A stretch of DNA of 64,000 bases from assembly GCF_000143845.1 (NCBI RefSeq), contig NC_014363.1, positions 233,186 through 297,185 on the forward strand, read 5' to 3'. How positions within the stretch are numbered: the first letter of the stretch is position 1; each line of letters opens with the position of its first letter. The notes beneath the pieces were generated by a model, which searched no databases, was not told the DNA's origin, and was given only the letters and a program-made list of their open reading frames with translations. Below, piece by piece: positions 15,194 to 22,385 of this stretch. A program made the position numbers and the translations under genes. This stretch comes from Olsenella uli DSM 7084 (lineage in GTDB: Bacteria; Actinomycetota; Coriobacteriia; Coriobacteriales; Atopobiaceae).

Positions 15194-15536
15194 TGACCTG
15201 CGGCACATCCATGAGGCCATTCGCCAGGTCGCTTGCTTCGGATGTCGAGGAGGCGGCAGATCTTTAGTTTCTCTGCCCCGGCATCCTCGCGGCCTTCCGC
15301 ATCATCATCCGATATTGCATGGGGTGCCGGGAACGCGCCGCGCGGCATCTGGGGGACGCCGCCTTTCGTGGGATGGCGAACCGTCCTCTCGTCTCGCATC
15401 CTTTGCCCTCGGGTCGCAACGAGGCCCAAGGAGTCGCGTCTTTTCGACGTGACAAGCAGAGAGATACCTGTTGGGAGGCGCGTGCGCAAAGACACGCGGG
15501 GCGTTAGGCCACGCTAAGGCTCGCTAGGTTGTGGAT
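15194..15536. repeat. Long dispersed repeat, copy 2 (~343 bp)
   Basis: Homologous to 11519-11857. The right 86 bp (15451-15536) are almost identical. The three 10-bp words are at 15502-15531. It lies 67 bp upstream of the 384-aa gene, between a toxin-antitoxin pair and a variable gene, as copy 1 does. Confidence 0.85.
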
Positions 15537-15602
15537 GAGCGGATATTCAGCTATCTACCGACGAGATAAAATTAGATTCGACGAATAAAAGAAGGGATTG
15601 TC

Positions 15603-16757
15603 TTGGCTAAGACTACGAACAAAACGAGCAGTCTCACAAGCGAGGAGATCCTTGGGCGCTTCGTTGTACGCGCGCGGAGAGTCGAGGATCATTCGCTAGT
15701 CAAAAATGGGGATATCGAGCGCTACGCCACTCCCAGGATGACGTTTAGCGTAACCGAGACTGGCAGCGCGAGTACTCAGCATCACGTATGCACCGATGAG
15801 AAGGCTATAGAATCACTTGCGACGAGGCTGCGTCCCTTCATCGTAAGGAGCGAGCCGATATATCTGCCAAAGATACTCGATGCCATTTGCGCTCAAGCGC
15901 CCGGCGAAGCACTCTCGGAAAACGAAGCCGAGGTTTTGGAAACCACGAAGAGCTGGTTCTCCCATCGTTACGAGAAAAAAGACAGCGAACGCTACGGGGT
16001 CCAGCTTATAGGGAGAGACGGTGAGCTCCTGACTAGCCTGCTCTCTGACGCGCTACTTGCAGAGGCCTGGATTTACACGGATGCAGTGCACGCCGACCCG
16101 AAGGGAGAAAAGGCAGAGGCGCAAAAGCTTAGCTACTCTGATCGCTATAGGGCAGCTTCCTCGTACTCCTGCGAATTTGCCAGTGTAATCGTAAATTTGC
16201 TCAACCTTGTTCGCTCGCTCTCGGAAAGGAGTCTGCTTCAAGTGCCGGATTCTGCCTGGACCGAACCCGCGTCTTATGCCGAAGCGGATAAAAACGACCA
16301 AGAGCAGATTGCCGCGGGTTCAGCGTATGTCTTTCCAATAGGGACCGAAATTCCCGCAGGAGCTAATCCCGAAGACATCCCAGGTGCGCGCAAGGCGACT
16401 CCTGCAGTGATGCTCAGACTGCAGCATCCTGAGAGCTCTGCGACCGTAATATCGTTCGATATTAGCCAGAAGCACGCAAGCTGTTACGAGGCGATTTACA
16501 GCAGTAAAGACGGGTTTCTGGTGTTTTGCATCGATGAAATCGGCAAGCTGATGATTTCAAAGGAGGCTATGGCTCAAGGAGGCGGGCCAGTTGGTTCAAT
16601 TTCTTTTGCAGCAAGCGAGTCGCACCAATCTGAGGCTCACGATTTCCTCGCATCAATAGCTCCACCAAACATCTTCGGCCTTAAATTTATATTTGAGGGA
16701 AAGCCGATATTTGCGCTTTTGCAGCCGTCGAAACGTATTGCGGCAACAACAAAATAG
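15603..16757 (+). CDS. Hypothetical 384-aa protein, cargo of the third guaA cassette
   Basis: Start TTG 15603, with AGAAGGGA five bases upstream. Soluble, no signal peptide. Visible blocks are LGRFVVRARRVEDHS, a central IYLPKILDAICAQAPGEA, ETTKSWFSHRYEKKDSERYG, LLAEAWIYTDAVHADPKGEK (similar in feel to a W-x-Y-x-D-x-V-H-x-D block of uncharacterised actinobacterial proteins), and a beta-rich C-terminus. No known catalytic motif is certain. Its position between the dispersed repeat and attachment region B mirrors that of the OLD-like gene, so a defence role is a reasonable guess, no more. Confidence 0.75.
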   Translation: MAKTTNKTSSLTSEEILGRFVVRARRVEDHSLVKNGDIERYATPRMTFSVTETGSASTQHHVCTDEKAIESLATRLRPFIVRSEPIYLPKILDAICAQAPGEALSENEAEVLETTKSWFSHRYEKKDSERYGVQLIGRDGELLTSLLSDALLAEAWIYTDAVHADPKGEKAEAQKLSYSDRYRAASSYSCEFASVIVNLLNLVRSLSERSLLQVPDSAWTEPASYAEADKNDQEQIAAGSAYVFPIGTEIPAGANPEDIPGARKATPAVMLRLQHPESSATVISFDISQKHASCYEAIYSSKDGFLVFCIDEIGKLMISKEAMAQGGGPVGSISFAASESHQSEAHDFLASIAPPNIFGLKFIFEGKPIFALLQPSKRIAATTK

Positions 16758-16800
16758 GATTTATTCGAACCGTGATATAGCTTGAACAATTGGTGTAGTC

Positions 16801-17076
16801 ACTTCGATGTCGCCAAATTGCATTCCCCAGCCCAGAGGCGTCGCTCTTCAGTCGGAAATCGTCACTCTTGGGTCGGGGAGCGCCCCACCCTGTCGGCGCC
16901 GTTTCAGCCCATATAGCCAGTTGCACGCAATCTAACTGCGTTTTCGCAGGTCAGGGCTGTCACTCTTCGGTCGAGCAAAAATACTCTCCCCAAGTGACTG
17001 CACGGTTTTCGCGACAGCAGAGCGACAATAACCGCAGGTCAGACGATGTGCTGACTACACGGAAATGGCTGATGTA
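16801..17076 (+). repeat. Attachment-proximal repeat region B
   Basis: GTCGCTCTTCAGTCGG (16840), GTCACTCTTGGGTCGG (16861) and GTCACTCTTCGGTCGA (16959). The first two are 21 bp apart and the third 98 bp further, matching region A (21 and 97). Then TACTCTCCCCAAGTGACTGC, GTTTTCGCGACAGCAGAG and ACCGCAGGTCAGACGATG before the core. Confidence 0.78.
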
Positions 17077-17094
17077 ACCATCGAGTGGGAGTAA
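17077..17094 (+). repeat. guaA 3'-end attachment core, copy 4
   Basis: ACC-ATC-GAG-TGG-GAG-TAA (T-I-E-W-E-stop), with a synonymous Thr codon and TAA in place of TAG. Confidence 0.8.
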
Positions 17095-17489
17095 ACCGTT
17101 TACTATATTCCTTTAGCTTAGCAACTAGTCGCATCTTTTAGCATCTATTCGATTCGGCAGTCTCGTCTCGGGGCTGCCATTTCTCATTCAAGCACATTTC
17201 GATTTTGCGAGCTTGCGGCGCGAGGCGCTAGATCGCGGCGAGCCTACTGTAAGCCACCTTTGGCCAAAATAATTAACATGGCGTTCCAGAACTGGGAGGG
17301 CTTTGTTCTTTCACTTCGCCTTCGAGCGATATAATGAACGTGTCATATTTGCCTTGTCGAAGCATGTCGACATTAACGGTTGCTGGCCATGAAGCATGGA
17401 CATATCGATTCGCTTGATCGCTTCGTCTGGTTTAGACTGGCTTTCGATTCTACCAACAATGACAAAATTCAAATTTATGGGAGTAAATA
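17095..17489. other. Non-coding, AT-richer left part of the flavodoxin cassette
   Basis: 395 bp with no supported gene. GC content falls towards the right, and the leader of the flavodoxin gene carries GGGAG at 17479-17483. Confidence 0.45.
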
Positions 17490-17954
17490 GTGTTGAAGGC
17501 ATTAGTTGTATATTATTCATATTCAGGAATAACAAGAAGATTAGCTGAAGATATTGCGTTGATTACAGACGGAGAATTGAGAGAACTGAAACCACAAAAA
17601 CCTTATTCATTTTCATACAATACAGCTGTAAAAGAAGCGAGAGAAGAAATTGAAAAAGGGTATTGCCCGCCGCTTGCAGAAGGGGTGGAACCAGTTGAGG
17701 GTGCAGAAGTAATTTTTATAGGCTCACCGAACTGGCTCAAAACTTTTGCGCCACCTGTTTTGACATTTTTGAAGACGGTTGATTTGAGCGGAAGAACAAT
17801 AATTCCATTTTGCACTCATGGTGGTGGAGGTTTTGGGAGGATGATTGAGGACTATAAAAAAGAATGTAGAAATTCAATCATAAAAGAAGGGATAGCCTTA
17901 AAGGGAGACTACAGTTTTGATGAGCTTCAAAGCTGGTTAAATAATAATTTGTAA
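17490..17954 (+). CDS. Flavodoxin-like protein, low-GC, horizontally acquired
   Basis: 154 aa from GTG 17490 (GGGAG, 6-nt spacer). Starts LKALVVYYSYSGITRRLAED: the flavodoxin beta-1/phosphate loop (YYSYSGITRR) that binds the FMN phosphate. Later blocks are VIFIGSPNWLKTFAPPVLTF and IIPFCTHGGGGFGRMIEDY, typical of the Flavodoxin_4-type single-domain proteins. An FMN electron carrier or quinone/nitro reductase role is likely; the partner is unknown. Base composition and A-ending codons differ sharply from all flanking genes and look like a Firmicutes source. It is the only gene in its guaA cassette. Confidence 0.9.
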   Translation: MLKALVVYYSYSGITRRLAEDIALITDGELRELKPQKPYSFSYNTAVKEAREEIEKGYCPPLAEGVEPVEGAEVIFIGSPNWLKTFAPPVLTFLKTVDLSGRTIIPFCTHGGGGFGRMIEDYKKECRNSIIKEGIALKGDYSFDELQSWLNNNL

Positions 17955-17993
17955 ATCTCAGTTTGCCTCACATGTCACGTAGTCGTTCATGGC

Positions 17994-18127
17994 GGAGACA
18001 ATCCGTGCTGCAACTCTTCTGCCGGGCGAAACCACTCTTCGCAAGTGACTACATGGTTTTCGCGATAGTAGAGTGACAATAACTGCAGGTCAGATGATAT
18101 GCTTGCTACATGGAAACGGGCCATGCA
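17994..18127 (+). repeat. Attachment-proximal repeat region C (shorter)
   Basis: GCAACTCTTCTGCCGG (18010) matches the third repeat of regions A and B. It is followed by CTCTTCGCAAGTGACTAC, GGTTTTCGCGATAGTAGAGT, GACAATAACTGCAGGTCAGA and TGGAAACGGGCCATGCA, aligned with region B up to the core. The two upstream repeats are missing, so the region is truncated at its left side. Confidence 0.75.
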
Positions 18128-18145
18128 ACCATTGAGTGGGAGTAG
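18128..18145 (+). repeat. guaA 3'-end attachment core, copy 5
   Basis: ACC-ATT-GAG-TGG-GAG-TAG (T-I-E-W-E-stop), synonymous in the Thr and Ile codons. Confidence 0.78.
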
Positions 18146-18148
18146 CGG

Positions 18149-18173
18149 AATATGGGAATTCAATTCCCATATT
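18149..18173. promoter_or_regulatory. 25-nt palindrome upstream of a DUF4143 ATPase remnant
   Basis: AATATGGGAATT-C-AATTCCCATATT, perfect, three bases after the fifth attachment core. An operator for the degenerate gene that follows, or a boundary structure of the cassette. Confidence 0.6.
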
Positions 18174-18227
18174 TGACAGTACTGGATACCGATGGGCAAT
18201 GGCCTCCCGTTGCCGGGAGGCCATCTT

Positions 18228-18708
18228 ATGTACAAGACCCTCCCGCCCATCATCGACGAGGTGCAGCGCGCACCGGAGCTCTTCTCCCCGGTGAAATGGG
18301 TCGTTGACCAATCGGAGGAAAGGGACCGCATCGTCCTCACCGGTTCGCAAACATACCACCTCATGAAGGGCGTGAGCGAGTCTCTAGCAGGAAGGATGCG
18401 GATTCTGGAGATGCCCAGTTTGAGCCTGAGGGGGCTCTCCGGCAATTCCTCCAACCCCCATCCCTACTCGCCGACTACCTTGAGTCAGCGGAAATCAAGG
18501 ATGGAGGAACCGAGACGGTGGCCGTCCGATGCGAATGCCCTCTCAAGCTGGATCTGAGGCTGCAGAAGTCGTTCAGGACGGACGGCGAGGAGGCCGTCGA
18601 TGTGGAAGAGGGAAGCGATTGGATGGAAGGTATGGGATATGAAGACCTTGATCAAGGGAGCGTTCGATTCGACATTAACGAGAAGGCCCCCTCGCGAGAA
18701 TCGCCGCA
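18228..18708 (+). pseudogene. Remnant of a DUF4143/AAA_14 ATPase
   Basis: Residues KTLPPIIDEVQRAPELF (Walker B region), RIVLTGSQTYHLMKGVSESL and AGRMRILEMPSLSLR are diagnostic of the AAA_14/DUF4143 family. The Walker A part is absent upstream and the frame is lost near 18440; the other frame continues for a while (LLADYLESAEIK). The 3' part to ~18708 is unrecognised degenerate sequence. A gene of ~400 codons has been reduced to an internal piece. Confidence 0.75.
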
Positions 18709-19140
18709 TCAACCCGTGTAGGCCTCGTCTGCTCGATTGGCGAAATCCTGGGAAGCGAGCCATGACTCTTCTTCAGGGGTCTCCGGAACGTCGATCCTCT
18801 CGATCTTGAATATCACCGGCCTCGTGCCGTCGTTGCAGCAGGCGATCATCATGCGCTCGTCGTTTGTCCAGCGATGCATGATAGACCCACCTTGGAGCGC
18901 GGTGTAGACGTAGCGGCTGATCGCATCCCATGCCTCGCCGCACGGAAAGTCCCCACCGCCTGCGAGCGTCCCTTTTCCCAGACGGTAGAAGCTATCGTTC
19001 TCCGGCGTCCGCTCGAAGGTGAAGACCTGCCCCGCTTCGAAGCAGGGGCATGGGCCGCTTTGCGGATTCGCCAGGTACTTCTCCTGCAAGTCGGGAAACA
19101 CCTTGGTCTTCAGGACCGTCACCTTGCATTTGTACTGCAT
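18709..19140 (-). CDS. TIGR04076 family protein
   Basis: 143 aa from ATG 19140, Shine-Dalgarno GAGGGG. Family hallmarks are YKCKVTVLKT at the start, CPCFEAGQVFTF and PCGEAWDAISRYVYTALQGG, with paired Cys residues. Function unknown; members are small cytosolic proteins, often near redox or metal genes. The C-terminus (ESWLASQDFANRADEAYTG) abuts the remnant above. Complete. Confidence 0.85.
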   Translation of the reverse strand: MQYKCKVTVLKTKVFPDLQEKYLANPQSGPCPCFEAGQVFTFERTPENDSFYRLGKGTLAGGGDFPCGEAWDAISRYVYTALQGGSIMHRWTNDERMMIACCNDGTRPVIFKIERIDVPETPEEESWLASQDFANRADEAYTG

Positions 19141-19436
19141 CGATAGACCCCTCGTCAGTCAGTTTGCGCTACTCTTAAATGAAGCTTGCAGGGCCGTAAA
19201 TGGGTTTCTTCAAGACCTCTTTACCCGTCATCGTGACTCGAAAAAGCGCATTAGGGGGGCGCGGTCCCTGGAGTGGGAAGGGTAAATTGGACACCAAGTC
19301 ATCTTAACCTCTCCGACCTCCCCGGACCTTCGCGGTCCAAGTTTCCGTCCGCATCCCATTTGTTAGATTTTTATATCATATTGACTGTTGAAAAGCTTTC
19401 TTTGCTTTGACACTGTAACCCCTGAAAGGATGTCTT
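19141..19436. other. Intergenic region with a possible degenerate attachment core
   Basis: Promoter side of the TIGR04076 gene and the upstream part of a lipoprotein pseudogene. Contains CTG-GAG-TGG-GAA-GGG-TAA at 19268-19285. Confidence 0.4.
19268..19285 (+). repeat. Candidate sixth guaA attachment core (weak)
   Basis: CTG-GAG-TGG-GAA-GGG-TAA keeps E-W-E but not the flanking codons. It is not preceded by a clear GTCACTCTT array. It may be the outer end of the island or chance. Confidence 0.3.
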
Positions 19437-19890
19437 ACGAAACGGCGTCAAATGCTGTTGGCGTGCGCACCTACTCTGGTGATTTCCGTAACAGCAGCAC
19501 TCACCGCATGTTCCTCGGAAAACAAGGAAACCACCGCTGAGAGCAACAGTTCAGCCGAACAAGTCGTAGGCGTTTGGGAGGCATATGATATTTATGATCC
19601 CAAGCAAGGCACTATGACCGAGGCAGGATACTCTAAGATCAGCGAATAGTTCCAGGCAATATATGCCTTTAATTTCGCTGAAGACGGCACCGGTTCGTTC
19701 ATTCGCTTCGGTGTACGGAAACCATTTACTTGGACTGTTGACGGTGACGGCAAGATCACCGTTACCCTTGAAGGAACCGCAGGCGCTTTCACAGGTCAGA
19801 TCGATGCAAGCACAGGTAGGCTAAGACTTAAGGGCCCGGATGAGACGGATGCCGAGCTTAAGCAAGTTTCAAAAACTCCAGGGCCTCTTG
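19437..19890 (+). pseudogene. Decayed lipoprotein gene
   Basis: Frame reads KRRQMLLACAPTLVISV, lipobox LTAC, a Ser/Glu linker and VVGVWEAYDIYDPKQGT, then an in-frame TAG at 19647-19649 (probably CAG to TAG), continuing FQAIYAFNFAEDGTGSF and WTVDGDGKITVTL to ~19880, where it runs into the araC gene end. The codon best placed after AAAGGA is ACG (19437), as if an ATG start had mutated; ATG 19452 remains. Lipocalin-like small lipoprotein, non-functional as read. Confidence 0.65.
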
Positions 19891-19897
19891 TGAGCCC

Positions 19898-20857
19898 TCA
19901 GGGCCGGAGCGTTTTGCGATACTCGCTGGGGAGCATACCGACCTCACGCCTGAACAGCTCCGAGAAACGGCTTGTGCACGTGTAACCTACAGAGCGCGCG
20001 ATCTGCTCGATGGTGAGATCAGGCTGTCTGAGCAGAAGTTCGGCCTGCGACATCCTCCGTTCCTGGACATAGCCCGTCACAGTCTTGCCATTCGCCTTCT
20101 TGAACGTCTCCTTGAATTTGGTGGGGCTCATGCAGGCTATGGCCGACAGGTCGGCAATGCGCAGGACAGACGAGCAGTGGTCGTCGATATAGCGCACGAC
20201 ATCCTGGATCCTCGCCCAGTCAGATGAGCTGACGGGCTTGCGGGTGCTTGCGCGCGGCTGCCTCGTGCCTTCCACGATAAGCCCCATCGCCTCGAGGACC
20301 TTACCCTCGTAGTACAGCGCGCTGTGGCTCTGACCACCGGGCACAGGCCATAGCTTGGCGAGGAGAGCCTTCAATTCCAGATGCTCCCCATCGTTTCCGA
20401 GCGAGACGAACGCTTCCTCGACGCTCGCGAACCCGCCGGGATACTCTTTTTCGAGGAACCGCCTGGAAAACTCATGCGACACCTCGATTGAGATGCTTTG
20501 AACGGGTATGCCGGCATGCGCAATGCCCTTCCATGGCTCTCCCTTGAAGCTCTGGCCCCAGAGGCTGTTCGGCCTGAGCTTGCGGTAGGGGTTGAACTCC
20601 TCTCCTGAAATCGACTTGAAGCATGTGATCGTGAGATAGTCAGAGGTCTCGGAACTCATGACGAAGTCGTCGTCCATGACGAAGTCGTGGATGCTGATGC
20701 TCCAATCGGCTTCTTGAGGCGACAGGAAATGAAACCATCCTCGACATGCGCCCTGCCCAGACCGGTACGATCTCCACAGCTCTTCGAAGCCATCGGGCGA
20801 CGGCACGGGCGAGAAGCCGGTATCTCCCAACATCTTCTCCTGAAACGCCTTCTCCAT
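19898..20857 (-). CDS. AraC family transcriptional regulator of the adjacent ECF/ABC operon
   Basis: 319 aa from ATG 20857 (GAAGGGA, 6-nt spacer; ATG 20875 is also possible). The N-terminal ~210 residues are a ligand domain without a clear family. The C-terminal AraC double helix-turn-helix is intact: VLRIADLSAIACMSPTKFKE, TVTGYVQERRMSQAELLL, TIEQIARSVGYTCTSRFSEL. Divergent from the S-T-A-ABC-ABC operon with 144 bp between starts, so it very likely controls it. The arrangement is like ybtA beside ybtPQ in yersiniabactin loci, where the AraC protein senses the siderophore (analogy, inferred). Confidence 0.88.
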   Translation of the reverse strand: MEKAFQEKMLGDTGFSPVPSPDGFEELWRSYRSGQGACRGWFHFLSPQEADWSISIHDFVMDDDFVMSSETSDYLTITCFKSISGEEFNPYRKLRPNSLWGQSFKGEPWKGIAHAGIPVQSISIEVSHEFSRRFLEKEYPGGFASVEEAFVSLGNDGEHLELKALLAKLWPVPGGQSHSALYYEGKVLEAMGLIVEGTRQPRASTRKPVSSSDWARIQDVVRYIDDHCSSVLRIADLSAIACMSPTKFKETFKKANGKTVTGYVQERRMSQAELLLRQPDLTIEQIARSVGYTCTSRFSELFRREVGMLPSEYRKTLRP

Positions 20858-21001
20858 TTTCCGTCCCTTCGTCATGTGGCGTTGAGACAGGACTTCACGT
20901 CGATCAGACGGAAAATCAGCCTAAATACCCGATAGACCATGCTCAAACATATACTCGCAAGATAAAGATAGCCAAAGCTAATATTTTTTGAAAGGACAGA
21001 G

Positions 21002-21619
21002 ATGGGCCAGCAAGAAACAGCGGGGAAGGGCACGGGAAGGCTTGCGGCACGGGACCTTGTCACGGTGGGCATATTCACGGCGCTCTACCTGGTGTTCATG
21101 ATGGTGGGCGGCGCGTTCTTCGCCCCCAACCCCGTGCTCACATTCTGGATGCCGGCTGCGGTGGCCTTGCTCACCGGACCGATCTACCTTCTGCTCATTG
21201 CCAAGGTGCCCAAGCACGGGCCGCTCATCGTCGTGGGCGTCGTCGAGGGGCTGCTCCTTTTTGCGACGGGCATGTACTGGGGCTGGGCGGTGGCCTGCGT
21301 CGTCCTGGGCATAGCTGCCGATATCATAGCCGGCATCGGCCGGTTCAGGAGCAAGGCGCTCAACTTCACGGCGTTCGTCGTCTACTCGCTTTCCCCCATG
21401 GGATCCTATCTTATGCTCTGGGCCAACCCGACGGGCTATGCTTCATACCTGGTGGGCAAAGGAGCCGAGCAAGCCTATATGGACACGATGATGTCCACGG
21501 CGACCGACTGGATGCTGCCTGCGATGGTGCTTGCCACCGTGGCCTGCGCCATCATAAGCGGGCTTCTGGGTATGCGCCTGCTGCACCGCCAGTTTGAAAA
21601 AGCCGGAATCACAGCCTAG
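21002..21619 (+). CDS. ECF transporter S component, MptD/TIGR02185 family
   Basis: 205 aa, AAAGGA five bases before ATG 21002. Five to six membrane helices: VTVGIFTALYLVFMMVGGAF, LTFWMPAAVALLTGPIYLLL, PLIVVGVVEGLLLFATG, AVACVVLGIAADIIAGI, MLPAMVLATVACAIISGLLG. MptD-type S components bind the substrate for a group of ECF transporters whose ligand is not established. The GRFRSKALNF loop is typical. First gene of a five-gene plus-strand operon. Confidence 0.88.
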   Translation: MGQQETAGKGTGRLAARDLVTVGIFTALYLVFMMVGGAFFAPNPVLTFWMPAAVALLTGPIYLLLIAKVPKHGPLIVVGVVEGLLLFATGMYWGWAVACVVLGIAADIIAGIGRFRSKALNFTAFVVYSLSPMGSYLMLWANPTGYASYLVGKGAEQAYMDTMMSTATDWMLPAMVLATVACAIISGLLGMRLLHRQFEKAGITA

Positions 21620-21629
21620 GCGCACGCGT

Positions 21630-22385
21630 ATGCCCAAAACGCGGAAGATTCCTGGAGCATCCCTGAGAAGAGATGGGACGCCGGGGAGGGGCGTGCGCCT
21701 CGATCCACGCGCCAAGCTCGCGTCAATCGCCGCCATGGCCGTCGCGGTGGCGCTGGCACCGAATATGCTTTGCGACTTCGCGCTCATGGGATTTGCCTTC
21801 GCCTTTGGAAGCATGTTGGGGCAGCTCCGGGTCTCTGCGGCCATGCTCGTTCTATATGCGCTGTTCATAACGCTCGCGCAGTTCGTCCCATACTTGGATG
21901 ACGTGGGCCTGCGCACCATGTTCTCCTCGTTTCTTCTCCTGATGCGCAAGGTGTTCGCCTGCGGGCTCATGGCGTACGCCACGGTGAAGACCACGCACAT
22001 AGACGAATTCATGAGCGCGCTGACGCGGATGAGAGTGCCCCGTGCGGTGACGATTCCTCTGGCCGTCGCCCTTCGCTACGTGCCGACCGTGCGCGAAGAC
22101 TGGGGGTTCATCAAAGACGCCATGCGCATGCGCGGCATATCGCCAAGCCCGCTGGGGTTCATCCAGGCGCCGATGCGCACCATCGACTGCATCTACGTCC
22201 CCCTGCTCATGAGCGCGAGCCGCGCCGCCGACGAGCTTTCCATGGCCGCCGTGGCACGTGGCATTGAAAACCCCGTGGCGCGCACCTGCTATCTGCATAT
22301 AGAGCTGCGGCGCGCGGATCTCCTGACGTTCGCGGCATCCCTCGCCGTCGTTGCGAGCATGCTCGTGATCAGGGCGGGCGCATGA
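21630..22385 (+). CDS. ecfT: ECF transporter T component
   Basis: 251 aa from ATG 21630; TTG 21594, overlapping the S gene, is an alternative. Membrane scaffold linking S and ATPase subunits. The coupling-helix signature is AMRMRGIS at ~170, with FDPRAKL-like LDPRAKLASIAAMAVAVALA at the start. About five hydrophobic segments. It overlaps the ATPase gene by 4 bp (ATGA). Confidence 0.88.
   Translation: MPKTRKIPGASLRRDGTPGRGVRLDPRAKLASIAAMAVAVALAPNMLCDFALMGFAFAFGSMLGQLRVSAAMLVLYALFITLAQFVPYLDDVGLRTMFSSFLLLMRKVFACGLMAYATVKTTHIDEFMSALTRMRVPRAVTIPLAVALRYVPTVREDWGFIKDAMRMRGISPSPLGFIQAPMRTIDCIYVPLLMSASRAADELSMAAVARGIENPVARTCYLHIELRRADLLTFAASLAVVASMLVIRAGA

Noticed and set aside
15142-15495. Minus-strand ORFs inside the two ~340-bp repeats as a protein family
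   Set aside because: Both copies have a similar open stretch (DERTV..., PQMPR.AFP), but starts and stops are not conserved and the most conserved part of the repeat lies outside it, so nucleotide conservation explains it.
19268-19285. A definite sixth guaA core
   Set aside because: Only E-W-E is kept, there is an extra codon before the stop and no arm region, so it is listed only as a weak candidate.
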